Positions 56,899 through 64,000 of a stretch of DNA of 64,000 nt are shown here, piece by piece; position 1 is the first letter of the stretch; each line of letters starts with the position of its first letter. The position numbers and the translations under genes were made by a program. This DNA comes from an uncultured Cohaesibacter sp. (GTDB lineage: Bacteria > Pseudomonadota > Alphaproteobacteria > Rhizobiales > Cohaesibacteraceae), in assembly GCF_963676275.1 (NCBI RefSeq), contig NZ_OY781091.1, positions 3,264,775 through 3,328,774 on the forward strand. Reading direction: 5' to 3'. The notes beneath the pieces were generated by a model. The model saw only the letters and a list, made by a program, of their open reading frames with translations. It ran no database searches and was not told where the DNA came from.

Positions 56899-57548
56899 GC
56901 AATCCTCGATCTCACTGTCATACCTGTGTCGTCTCAAGGCGCATTCTGGTTCAAATAAATTTAATATTCCAAAAACAGACATGCGCAGAAACAGTCTGAC
57001 ACAGCTTTCTCGCCGAGCCAATGACACTTCCAGCGGCCTAAAATGGATTGCAAAATAAATTTCGGCCATTTTTGCGAGCGCCAATCTTCACTTTCGGCCC
57101 ACCGCCAAGGAGCACAAGAGCAAAAAAAGCATCTGATGTGATTTTTTTTCAAAAAAAATTTTGAGAGGCAATTTTGAATTTTCGAAAAAACGCCCTCGCT
57201 GATCGTGATAATCAGCGCGCAAAATTCAACTTTACAGTTTTTGTCTCATTGTCAAATTTTTCAATCACTTAACACCAACGTCGAACAACCATAAATATGC
57301 GAATTTTTTAATCACATGTTAACAAAACGCTGTTTGGCGAAAAAATCGATAATTATTTGGACACTCCTTTTCAAGGCCGAAATCCCGAAAAATCGGCCAA
57401 TTACAAATATTTAATGCGCTTGACAAAAATTGGACAAACCACCAAATCAGGCTAGTCGCAACGACGACGAAGCAAAAAACAAGAAGCCAACAAAAATAAC
57501 GTGCTTTCGAAAATGACCAGAAAGCAAACATAACTAAGGACAAGAAAA
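56899..57548. other. Long AT-rich divergent region before the tandem-repeat protein
   Basis: 650 bases without a recognised gene. A 7-bp inverted repeat (CGCTGAT...ATCAGCG, 57197-57217) and long A or T runs are seen. The region serves the ECF sigma gene on one side and the repeat protein gene on the other, and may hold an ECF-type promoter. Confidence 0.45.
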
Positions 57549-57944
57549 ATGAAAAAAGCTTACACGAAATCAGCACTCCTCGCAGCTCTGGTAGCAGGCG
57601 TTACGATCGCAGCTCCTCTTTCCATGGCTCAAGCCGCAAGCAAATCCGCAGAAGATCAGATCGTTCGTCAGGCTGACGACAGCATCTTTGTTGTAGACTA
57701 TGTTCTGGCATCCCAGAAAGATGGCGCAAAACAGGCCGTTTCCACTGAAAAGGCAGTCGTAAAACATCTGGGTACCTCTCGCGATGACGACAGCCAGTTC
57801 ATCGTTGACTATGTTGTCGCCTCTCAGAAAGCTGGCGCAAAACAGCCGGTTTCTACCGAAAAGGCTGCTGTAAAACATCTCGGCACCTCCCGCGACGATG
57901 ACAGCCCATTCGTTGTAGATTATGTACTGGGCAAGAATTCATAA
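57549..57944 (+). CDS. Small exported protein with tandem repeats, unknown function
   Basis: 131 residues. A signal peptide (KSALLAALVAGVTIAAPLSMAQAA) is followed by about two and a half copies of a 38-residue unit: DDSxFVVDYVLASQKxGAKQ then xVSTEKAxVKHLGTSRD, starting near residues 42, 80 and 118. The last copy is cut after FVVDYVLGKNS. The repeats are close at the DNA level, suggesting recent duplication. AAGGA lies before the start. I do not recognise the family; small, secreted and repeated, it may be a surface or stress protein. It ends before two terminators. Confidence 0.75.
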   Translation: MKKAYTKSALLAALVAGVTIAAPLSMAQAASKSAEDQIVRQADDSIFVVDYVLASQKDGAKQAVSTEKAVVKHLGTSRDDDSQFIVDYVVASQKAGAKQPVSTEKAAVKHLGTSRDDDSPFVVDYVLGKNS

Positions 57945-57970
57945 GAATTCCAGCCTCTAGATGAATGCTA

Positions 57971-58008
57971 TTTCCCCTGCAGCCAGCCCCCGCCGGTTAC
58001 AGGGGAAA
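57971..58008 (+). terminator. Terminator-like hairpin after the repeat protein
   Basis: TTTCCCCTG (57971-57979) pairs with CAGGGGAAA (58000-58008) across a 20-base loop; A and T runs flank it. Weaker than the following one. Confidence 0.4.
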
Positions 58009-58057
58009 ATTGCATATAGATCCTGATGAGCCTTATGGGCTCCTCTTGCGATTGAAG

Positions 58058-58087
58058 AAGGACCGTCTTGGACGGTCTTTTTTTATG
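58058..58087 (+). terminator. Intrinsic terminator after the repeat protein
   Basis: GACCGTC and GACGGTC (58061-58077) form a 7-bp stem with TTG loop, followed by TTTTTTTAT. Confidence 0.85.
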
Positions 58088-58260
58088 CCGGCAACAAACT
58101 GATATAAAAGAATAAATCAGCTTCTCTCAAAAAATTTCAAAAAACGCGGATTTTTTTTGAACCTCTTTTCTCCCCGAAGCGACAGACAAGTGAAGGCGGA
58201 AAAAACCGCAGACCCAATTTGGGAAATCACGTCAACCAGACAACCATTCGGAGAGAGACC

Positions 58261-58596
58261 ATGTTCAAGAAATCAATCGCAACCCTCGCAGTAATCGCCA
58301 GCATCGCAGCAGCAGGCAGCCTTGCCCTTTCTTCCAATCAGGCTGAAGCCGCAGGTGGCAGAAACGCTGCCTTCGCAGTTGGAGCAATCACCGGTCTGGC
58401 AGTCGGCGCCATGGCAGCCAATGCTCATTATGGGCCTGTCCATTACGCCCCACGCCGTCCTGCACCGCATTATTATGGCCGTCCGGCACCATGGACACCG
58501 GCATGGTACAGATACTGCTCTGCCCGCTATCGCTCTTTCGATCCGCATACCGGTTATTTCGTAACCTATTCCGGACACCACAGATTCTGCCGCTAA
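58261..58596 (+). CDS. BA14K-family protein
   Basis: 111 residues from the ATG at 58261 (GAGAGAGACC upstream); an in-frame start at 58219 is less likely. It has a signal peptide (IATLAVIASIAAAGSLALSS), then a glycine/alanine helix (AAFAVGAITGLAVGAMAAN), a histidine/proline-rich part, and the BA14K signature WYRYCSARYRSFDPHTGYFVTYSGHHRFCR. Family: the Brucella immunoreactive 14-kDa protein, with lectin-like activity proposed. Surface or periplasmic. A close relative lies 290 bp downstream. Confidence 0.93.
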   Translation: MFKKSIATLAVIASIAAAGSLALSSNQAEAAGGRNAAFAVGAITGLAVGAMAANAHYGPVHYAPRRPAPHYYGRPAPWTPAWYRYCSARYRSFDPHTGYFVTYSGHHRFCR

Positions 58597-58619
58597 CGGC
58601 AACTATGCATGACATGAAC

Positions 58620-58645
58620 AAAGGCCGCGCTCAGCGGCCTTTTCT
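58620..58645 (+). terminator. Intrinsic terminator after the first BA14K gene
   Basis: AAAGGCCGC and GCGGCCTTT flank a short loop (58620-58642) and TT follows. Confidence 0.85.
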
Positions 58646-58884
58646 ACGTGCAGATTTGACATCTCCGGCTGCTGCCGCGCGTCTTTGATACCGCTTCAGG
58701 CAAGCACCGCCAGAAGAAGCATCAAGCGCGAAAAGACCGTCGATATCTGAAAATAATGCCTTGAAAAGAATGTTTCTATATATTTCAAAAAATAGTCGTA
58801 AAGAAAAAATAATTCTGCCATTATTGGCTCTATAATTCTCTTCGTTGGCTATTGGTCAAGACCAGCCCCTTCTAGGAGCATTTG

Positions 58885-59280
58885 ATGATTAGAAAAAACA
58901 TCGTTATTTATCTGCTGGTTGCAGCGCTTCTGCCTGCGCTGGCAATATCATTGCCAAGCTCGAAAGCTTACGCCGAAGATGGCCGTAATGCTGCTTTTGC
59001 GGCTGGGTTGGCAGCTGGTGCAATCGGAGGTGCAGCCCTTGCTTCAAGCAACAGACCGCGCCACTGGAGACCGGCACCACCCCCACCACGCCACCATTGG
59101 CGCCCGGCTCCGCCACCACCGCCACGCTATTATCGTCCACCGCCACCCCCGCGCTATTATGCGCGTCCGGCACCTTGGAGTCGTGCGTGGTTTGATTACT
59201 GCTATTCCAGATATCGCTCTTTCGATCCGCGCACCGGTTATTACACAACCTATAGCGGTTACAAGCGGTTCTGCCGTTAA
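58885..59280 (+). CDS. BA14K-family protein, second copy
   Basis: 131 residues from the ATG at 58885 (AGGAG upstream). Signal peptide (IVIYLLVAALLPALAISLPSS), glycine-rich helix (AAFAAGLAAGAIGGAALAS), a longer proline/arginine/tyrosine-rich repeat part (WRPAPPPPRHH, RYYRPPPPPRYYARPAPW) and the same C-terminal signature WFDYCYSRYRSFDPRTGYYTTYSGYKRFCR. A paralogue of the gene before it, with an expanded proline-rich spacer that suggests divergence after duplication. Confidence 0.93.
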   Translation: MIRKNIVIYLLVAALLPALAISLPSSKAYAEDGRNAAFAAGLAAGAIGGAALASSNRPRHWRPAPPPPRHHWRPAPPPPPRYYRPPPPPRYYARPAPWSRAWFDYCYSRYRSFDPRTGYYTTYSGYKRFCR

Positions 59281-59297
59281 ATCGACAAAAATTCCGA

Positions 59298-59334
59298 TGG
59301 CCCTTCTGCCTTGTCAGGAGGGCCATTTTTGTGC
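59298..59334 (+). terminator. Intrinsic terminator after the second BA14K gene
   Basis: ATGGCCCTTCTG pairs with the inverse CAGGAGGGCCAT (59298-59327), followed by TTTTTG. Confidence 0.85.
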
Positions 59335-59564
59335 CCGCTCTTTACCGTAAGGCCTGACGGCTCAAGTTCTCCCGCCAAACATCAAGATGATTGATTGAAG
59401 GTCTGGCTTTTCATTTGCCCGCGCGGCCTTTATATCAATGGATATCGATAAGAGAAGCCTTGCTACAGCAGCCGCAATCCTTTGGTCTGGCACGACCATA
59501 ACGGGCCTTCCCAAGCATTGCCAAACTGGGCCGGAAATTGCAAAAAGCGAATATATACGGACAT

Positions 59565-59843
59565 ATGATGGACTTTGACACGATCTCGAAACTTTTCATT
59601 ACGGCCATGTTCAGCCCGCCGGGTATCGCGAATTTCGTGATTTCAACCCTGCTGAGAAAACGCCTTCATGCGACCGCCGCCGCACTGATCGCCTCTGCTG
59701 CCATGATCTTCATGAACAACCGGATCCTGTCGCAAATAGCGCTCAGCCACTATATCGTCGTGGTCGTCAGCACAGTCATTGCCATGATGATCGTCGCCCA
59801 TCTTGCCTTCACTCTGGGCGAGAAAATCATCCGCAAGAAGTGA
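59565..59843 (+). CDS. Small membrane protein, unknown
   Basis: 92 residues from the ATG at 59565 (a TTG at 59538 would add nine). Two hydrophobic stretches (ATAAALIASAAMIFM and YIVVVVSTVIAMMIVAHLAFTL) suggest two membrane helices, with a basic C-terminus (KIIRKK). No family recognised. It is a single gene between the BA14K genes and the beta-helix gene. Confidence 0.6.
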   Translation: MMDFDTISKLFITAMFSPPGIANFVISTLLRKRLHATAAALIASAAMIFMNNRILSQIALSHYIVVVVSTVIAMMIVAHLAFTLGEKIIRKK

Positions 59844-59967
59844 TCTTGCAGAAATTCTTGTGATTATTGACTGAAAATTCCTCTCGCTTCGCTTTTAGGC
59901 CAGTTTTGCTGCCTATGCTTGCATAGAAGCACAGCATCAACCGATCCAAAGCGCTCGAGGAATATTC

Positions 59968-61320
59968 ATGTCTCCTGCCCTCTTTTCATTGACCAATATT
60001 GCAAGAAAAAGTTTGCCCGCTCTCATTGCCCTTGCCTGCAGCAGCCCTATTTTCGGATCAATGCATGCCAGAGCACAGGCGCTGTTTGTTGAAAGCGAGA
60101 TCAGGGCTCCGCTCTGCTCTGATCGCAAGATGGAAGAAATTCTCGCGCCGGCACGCAAGGACAAGGACGCAGTCATGCTTGACTGCTCACCCCAGCTGAA
60201 ACGCAATGACAGAATTACCAAGCGGCTGGTCTTGAGAGGAAAACAGGCGCAGGGGGTCGTGCTTGATTGCCATGGCGGCCGGCTCGACGGGGGCAAGGGA
60301 AGCATCAATCATAACAAGGACATGATCGTTATCCGTTCCTTGCAGAACAAACAGGGCGAATGGTCGGTTCCGTCCAACATCATCATCCGAAATTGCGAGA
60401 TCCGCGGCTCTGCCCGTATCTTCGGCATGGACCAGAATGGTGAGGGCCAGACAGTCCGGGCATCCTCTCGCATGGAGGGCCATACCGCCCGAGCCAGACA
60501 GGCCGCACCAAGACATGTCTGGTTCGACCATGTCTCGCTGGTCGGTCAGGGCCGCATCCCTCTTTATGTTTCTCCTGGAACCACTCATATCACCGTCAGC
60601 GATTCAAGCTTTTCAGGCGAGACCGACAGCACAGCCATCTATCTGGATGCAGAATCTGCGCATAATCTATTCCTCAACAACCGCATAGAAACCAAAACAT
60701 CAGTGAGGGAACTGATTGCCATTGATGGCTCGAGCCATAACAAATTCATCAACAACCATTTCTCTTCGCTCAGCCATGGCGGTATTTTTGTTTATCGCAA
60801 CTGCGGCGAAGGCGGCACCATACGCCATGCAACGCCTTCCTATAACCAGTTCATCAACAACAGCTTCTATTATGACAAATTCGTCGGCTTCAACATCAAT
60901 CTGGAAAAGCTTGCCGATATGAAGCTCAGTTTCGAGACACCGGCCATCTGGATCGCCTCGCGAAATGGCGGCAAGTCTTACTGCAATGCCGACAAGGGCT
61001 TTGGCATGGGAAGCAGCGTCAATGACCGCGACCTGGCAAAACACAATGTCATCATCCAAAACCAGTTCTTCAAGCTCTCCCCCGATCGCATGATCGTCGT
61101 CAACGAGCAACCCAACATCGTCTCGGACAATATCACGGTTTCCCAGCGCATAAACCGGGCAGCAGGTTGCTATCTGAAAGACGGCCAGTCTGGCTATTTT
61201 CTGCACAGCGGCCAGCAAATGCTGGCAGCAATCAACCGCCCTCGCCCCGGCTGCAACCGTCAGGTCTATAGCTGCAGCAATGGCCTTCTCCAGCCATTAG
61301 CGGGCTCTTGCCGACCATGA
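59968..61320 (+). CDS. Exported parallel beta-helix protein
   Basis: 450 residues. A signal peptide is likely at the N-terminus (ALIALACSSPIFGSMHARA). The main part has the pattern of right-handed beta-helix repeats with N-ladder like stretches (IIIRNCEIRGSARIFG, HITVSDSSFSG, HNLFLNNRIET, HNKFINNHFSS, YNQFINNSFYYD, HNVIIQNQFFKLS). Such folds occur in polysaccharide lyases and glycan-binding proteins. No catalytic site is recognisable. Cysteine pairs near the C-terminus (AAGCYL, PGCNRQVYSCSNG, GSCRP) may be disulfides. Secreted or surface-bound carbohydrate-active role is plausible but unproven. Confidence 0.8.
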   Translation: MSPALFSLTNIARKSLPALIALACSSPIFGSMHARAQALFVESEIRAPLCSDRKMEEILAPARKDKDAVMLDCSPQLKRNDRITKRLVLRGKQAQGVVLDCHGGRLDGGKGSINHNKDMIVIRSLQNKQGEWSVPSNIIIRNCEIRGSARIFGMDQNGEGQTVRASSRMEGHTARARQAAPRHVWFDHVSLVGQGRIPLYVSPGTTHITVSDSSFSGETDSTAIYLDAESAHNLFLNNRIETKTSVRELIAIDGSSHNKFINNHFSSLSHGGIFVYRNCGEGGTIRHATPSYNQFINNSFYYDKFVGFNINLEKLADMKLSFETPAIWIASRNGGKSYCNADKGFGMGSSVNDRDLAKHNVIIQNQFFKLSPDRMIVVNEQPNIVSDNITVSQRINRAAGCYLKDGQSGYFLHSGQQMLAAINRPRPGCNRQVYSCSNGLLQPLAGSCRP

Positions 61321-61444
61321 GGGAGCGAAAAACAAGTTCAGAGCTTGCCGAACAAACATGCAAGACCACAGCAAGAAAGCCCCGGAGCATGCGCCTCTTG
61401 AGGCACAGTCCCGGAGCTTTCTCTACCCGTCCGCGGGGACGCTG

Positions 61445-63061
61445 TCACTCGGCCACTTCCTTGGCCTGCAATATGTCGAACGCGCCATGGATAAAGGGCT
61501 CATATCGTCGCCATTTCTCGGAACTGCCCGTGTAAACCTTCTTTCGGACCTGTTCCAGAGATGCCGTTTTAACGATGCGCTTGTTATTCTGGGGTGAAAG
61601 GCAGGCTTCCTCCCAATCCAGCCCCACATAGTCAATCAGGCCTTTTGTTTCCTCTTCCTGATGGCTCGTCAGTTGCTCGTAATTGAGATGGTGAAGACGG
61701 TCGCCAAACATCTGCCGCCAGAACAGCATCAGCCCTTCATAGAGCTTGTAATATTGCGCCGACGTTCTCAGATCGTTGCTATAGCCTAATGACTTACCGC
61801 GAAAATTCTTGGTGAAGCTGGACCAGCAGGTGGCTGCGCCATCACGCTGGATATGAACGATTTTTGCATGCGGCATGGAGGCGCAAATCAGCGCAACGAG
61901 CAGGAAATTCTGCGGCAGCTTGTCAACGACGAAGGGCTTGCCCTCAGACAGCTTGGCCAGATCCTCAAGATAGGCTTTTTTCACCCGCATGAGATTTTTG
62001 GGGGTCGGTTCCGTTCTGCCCAGCGCGATATTGAAACCATGCTTTTCCAACAGCTTGAGCTCACCGGCACCGTGAACCATTGAATGGCTGGAAAGGATCT
62101 GCTCGACCAGCGTCGTGCCCGAGCGTGGCATGCCAACGACAAATATCGGCGTGACGCTTTCGCGCCCCGGCATGAGAGGCAGCGCATTGTCCTTCATGCC
62201 CTGCGCGGTATTTCTGATGATCGAGAATAGTCGCTCATCTCTCTGAAAACTGTAGCCGATGACCTGTTGCCGCAAGGCACCCGCCGCCTCATAATGCTCC
62301 ACGGCCGTTTTCAGATCACCTGTATCCTCTTTCATTCTGGCAAATGCGAAATGCAGATTTATCCGGCTTTCGATATCCTGATTCTCGTTCTTGAGAAGCT
62401 GCTCCACAATCGGGATTTGCGGATCGTCAGCCTTGTATTTAACCACATAACTGAGATTCTGATGTGCAAAAGCATCGGCCGGATTGATCGAAATTGCCGT
62501 TCGATAAGCCTGAGCGATCTCCTCCTTGGGAGCACCCTGCTGTAGAAGAATGATACCGAGATTTGTATAGCCCTTGTAATAATCCGGCTGAAGGCTGATA
62601 GCTTTTCTCAAATATTGGCTGGCTTCTTCCAGTCTGTCCTGATCTTTCAGGATATTGCTATATTGCAGAAGATCTTCGACATTATCCGGACTGAGCAGCA
62701 AAACATTCTCGAAAGCCTTTTCTGCCTGTGTCAGACGGCCGAGATTCTGCGACGCAATGCCATAGACCCGCCAAAGGTCAGCAACCAAAGGGCATTTATT
62801 CAGCTGCATTTCCGCCAGGAATGTAACTTCCTTGAGCTTGTTGCTTTCAAGAAGAGACTTCAGATCCCCTATCAGTTTCTCCGGATAGGATAGGTTCGAC
62901 AGAAATTTCCGCTTCACTTCAGAAACCTCCCCAAGAACGCTTTTGTTGCGCGGGAATTTGTCCAGAACTTCCTGATAAACGCGGAGCGCGCTGAGGATAT
63001 CTTTCTTTTTGACTGACGCACGCGCTCGCTTCAGCGTCAGTTCCGTTGAAATTTTTGCCAT
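61445..63061 (-). CDS. TPR-repeat sulfotransferase family protein
   Basis: 538 residues from the ATG at 63061; an upstream start at 63094 is possible. The N-terminal part (about 10-240) has tetratricopeptide repeats (AEKAFENVLLLSPDNVEDLLQYSNILKDQ, ASQYLRKAISLQPDYYKGYTNLGIILLQQG). The C-terminal sulfotransferase domain has the PAPS-binding loop PIFVVGMPRSGTTLVEQIL and the 3'-phosphate region HIQRDGAATCWSSFTKNF. Family members transfer sulfate from PAPS to peptides or glycans; the target is unknown. No signal peptide. Confidence 0.92.
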   Translation of the reverse strand: MAKISTELTLKRARASVKKKDILSALRVYQEVLDKFPRNKSVLGEVSEVKRKFLSNLSYPEKLIGDLKSLLESNKLKEVTFLAEMQLNKCPLVADLWRVYGIASQNLGRLTQAEKAFENVLLLSPDNVEDLLQYSNILKDQDRLEEASQYLRKAISLQPDYYKGYTNLGIILLQQGAPKEEIAQAYRTAISINPADAFAHQNLSYVVKYKADDPQIPIVEQLLKNENQDIESRINLHFAFARMKEDTGDLKTAVEHYEAAGALRQQVIGYSFQRDERLFSIIRNTAQGMKDNALPLMPGRESVTPIFVVGMPRSGTTLVEQILSSHSMVHGAGELKLLEKHGFNIALGRTEPTPKNLMRVKKAYLEDLAKLSEGKPFVVDKLPQNFLLVALICASMPHAKIVHIQRDGAATCWSSFTKNFRGKSLGYSNDLRTSAQYYKLYEGLMLFWRQMFGDRLHHLNYEQLTSHQEEETKGLIDYVGLDWEEACLSPQNNKRIVKTASLEQVRKKVYTGSSEKWRRYEPFIHGAFDILQAKEVAE

Positions 63062-63248
63062 TACAGAAACCCCGCCTTGCCCAAATCGGCTCAACGCCTT
63101 ATTGCCTCAAGGCCCACCTTAGATTAACCACACTTTTCCAAGGACATAAGATCGACCTCCTTGTCACACAAGCGACACAATTGAGCACCACATGCGCATT
63201 GGTGTTGCATTTCAGATAAAGAGAGAATGCATTTGGAGACATGCCGTC

Positions 63249-64000
63249 ATGAACAAATGGATAGAGATCCGTTCCGCCTATCAGGTGGCAAAATTGGGGA
63301 CCGTCAGTGCTGCGGCAAACAGTCTTGGCGTGCATCGTGTAACAGTCAGCCGTCACATCGATGCCCTTGAAACGGCCTTGGGCTCCAAGCTGTTCCAGCG
63401 CCACGGGCGCGGCTACACCCTGACCGAGCGCGGACGTGAATTTCTCTCCGTGGTCAGTCAGGCAGACGAACTGATACGCGACTTTGCAGGACGCTCACAA
63501 GCACTCCAGGCCGAATTGTCCGGCGAGTTGATATTGGCCTCTTCTCCCGGTTTGCACTTTCTATTCATACGCCCGGCCATAGCTCTGCGCAAAATCCATC
63601 GCAACATTCAGATCAATATCGTAAGCCAGAATGATCTGGTCAAACTGGAATATGGCGAAGCCCATGTGGCGCTGATCGCCGGCCCCAAGCCGAGCAATCC
63701 CGACTATGTCGTGACGCGGTTCAATCCCATGCATATGGCGCTCTATGCCCACAGATCCTATATCAATCGCCGGGGAATGCCCGAGAGCATAGAGGATTTC
63801 CGTCACCATGATTTCATTTGCAATCTGGATCGGGAGAGTTGCACCGAGTTTGAACGATGGCTGCTTGATAATGTGCCTGCAGAGAGCATCGTATATACGA
63901 CCTCCCAACCCAATATCGCCAATATGGCCATCATGACCGGTGCCGCCATCGGCTTCCTGCCAGATGTCTATGCCCAATGCCATGGCAACATGGAAAAAAT
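63249..64000 (+). CDS. LysR-family transcriptional regulator, 5' part (runs off window)
   Basis: Reading from the ATG at 63249 the frame stays open for 250 codons to the right edge. The N-terminal HTH has GTVSAAANSLGVHRVTVSRHIDALETALGSKLFQRHGRG, a LysR-type winged helix, followed by TLTERGREFL and the start of an effector-binding domain (ELSGELILASSPGLHFLFIRPAIALRKIHRNIQINIV). It controls genes in response to a small molecule, often divergent genes. The divergent neighbour here is the sulfotransferase (starting 63061), but a link is only possible, not shown. Confidence 0.9.
   Translation, partial: MNKWIEIRSAYQVAKLGTVSAAANSLGVHRVTVSRHIDALETALGSKLFQRHGRGYTLTERGREFLSVVSQADELIRDFAGRSQALQAELSGELILASSPGLHFLFIRPAIALRKIHRNIQINIVSQNDLVKLEYGEAHVALIAGPKPSNPDYVVTRFNPMHMALYAHRSYINRRGMPESIEDFRHHDFICNLDRESCTEFERWLLDNVPAESIVYTTSQPNIANMAIMTGAAIGFLPDVYAQCHGNMEK

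Overview
The window looks like the chromosome of an alphaproteobacterium, most likely of the order Hyphomicrobiales (Rhizobiales). The signs are twin BA14K surface proteins, DUF2336 and DUF3126 proteins, a transglutaminase-like cysteine protease, a PAS_5 protein, a CtrA-type TTAA-N7-TTAA box, a dapA-smpB pair beside a soluble lytic transglycosylase, and an initiator tRNA whose anticodon stem has AGG/CCU instead of the usual GGG/CCC. The genus cannot be fixed from sequence reading alone.

Bases 1-387 are the start of a LacI-type regulator that runs off the left edge. From about 0.9 to 12.5 kb lies an accessory island that ends in the initiator tRNA gene. It holds a complete type II-C CRISPR-Cas system: 14 identical 36-bp repeats with 13 spacers, a cas9-cas1-cas2 operon on the minus strand, and a tracrRNA encoded on the plus strand next to the cas9 start. 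Beyond these are a MobV-like relaxase with a changed active-site motif, a 21-bp perfect inverted repeat, a possible MazF/PemK-like toxin, a small unknown protein, and a large serine recombinase. The last codons of the recombinase are read from the antisense strand of the tRNA gene. The simplest reading is an integrated, mobilizable element that carries adaptive immunity.

From 12.6 kb onward the content is ordinary chromosome. The layout is: smpB-dapA, lytic transglycosylase and alpha/beta hydrolase; a TPP riboswitch with thiBPQ (thiamine uptake); a heme-oxygenase-like monooxygenase; a dppABCDF-like peptide ABC operon (minus strand); NUDIX, CutA and NAD kinase; a CheY-like receiver with an Hpt protein; DUF2336; a second transglycosylase with an upstream CtrA box and four TGAATCA elements at an exact 21-bp period; exported proteins; thrS, yidD and an IscU-like scaffold; folE, hisI, a CBS protein and a rhomboid protease.

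The right part holds PAS_5 and PilZ proteins, the transglutaminase-like protease, a gamma carbonic anhydrase, cysE, an enoyl-CoA hydratase, a second hydrolase, a zf-CHCC protein and an FAD monooxygenase. These are followed by an ECF sigma / anti-sigma / subtilase operon, a small exported tandem-repeat protein, two BA14K proteins, a parallel beta-helix protein, a TPR-sulfotransferase, and the 5' part of a LysR regulator cut by the right edge. Many intrinsic terminators are readable and are listed.
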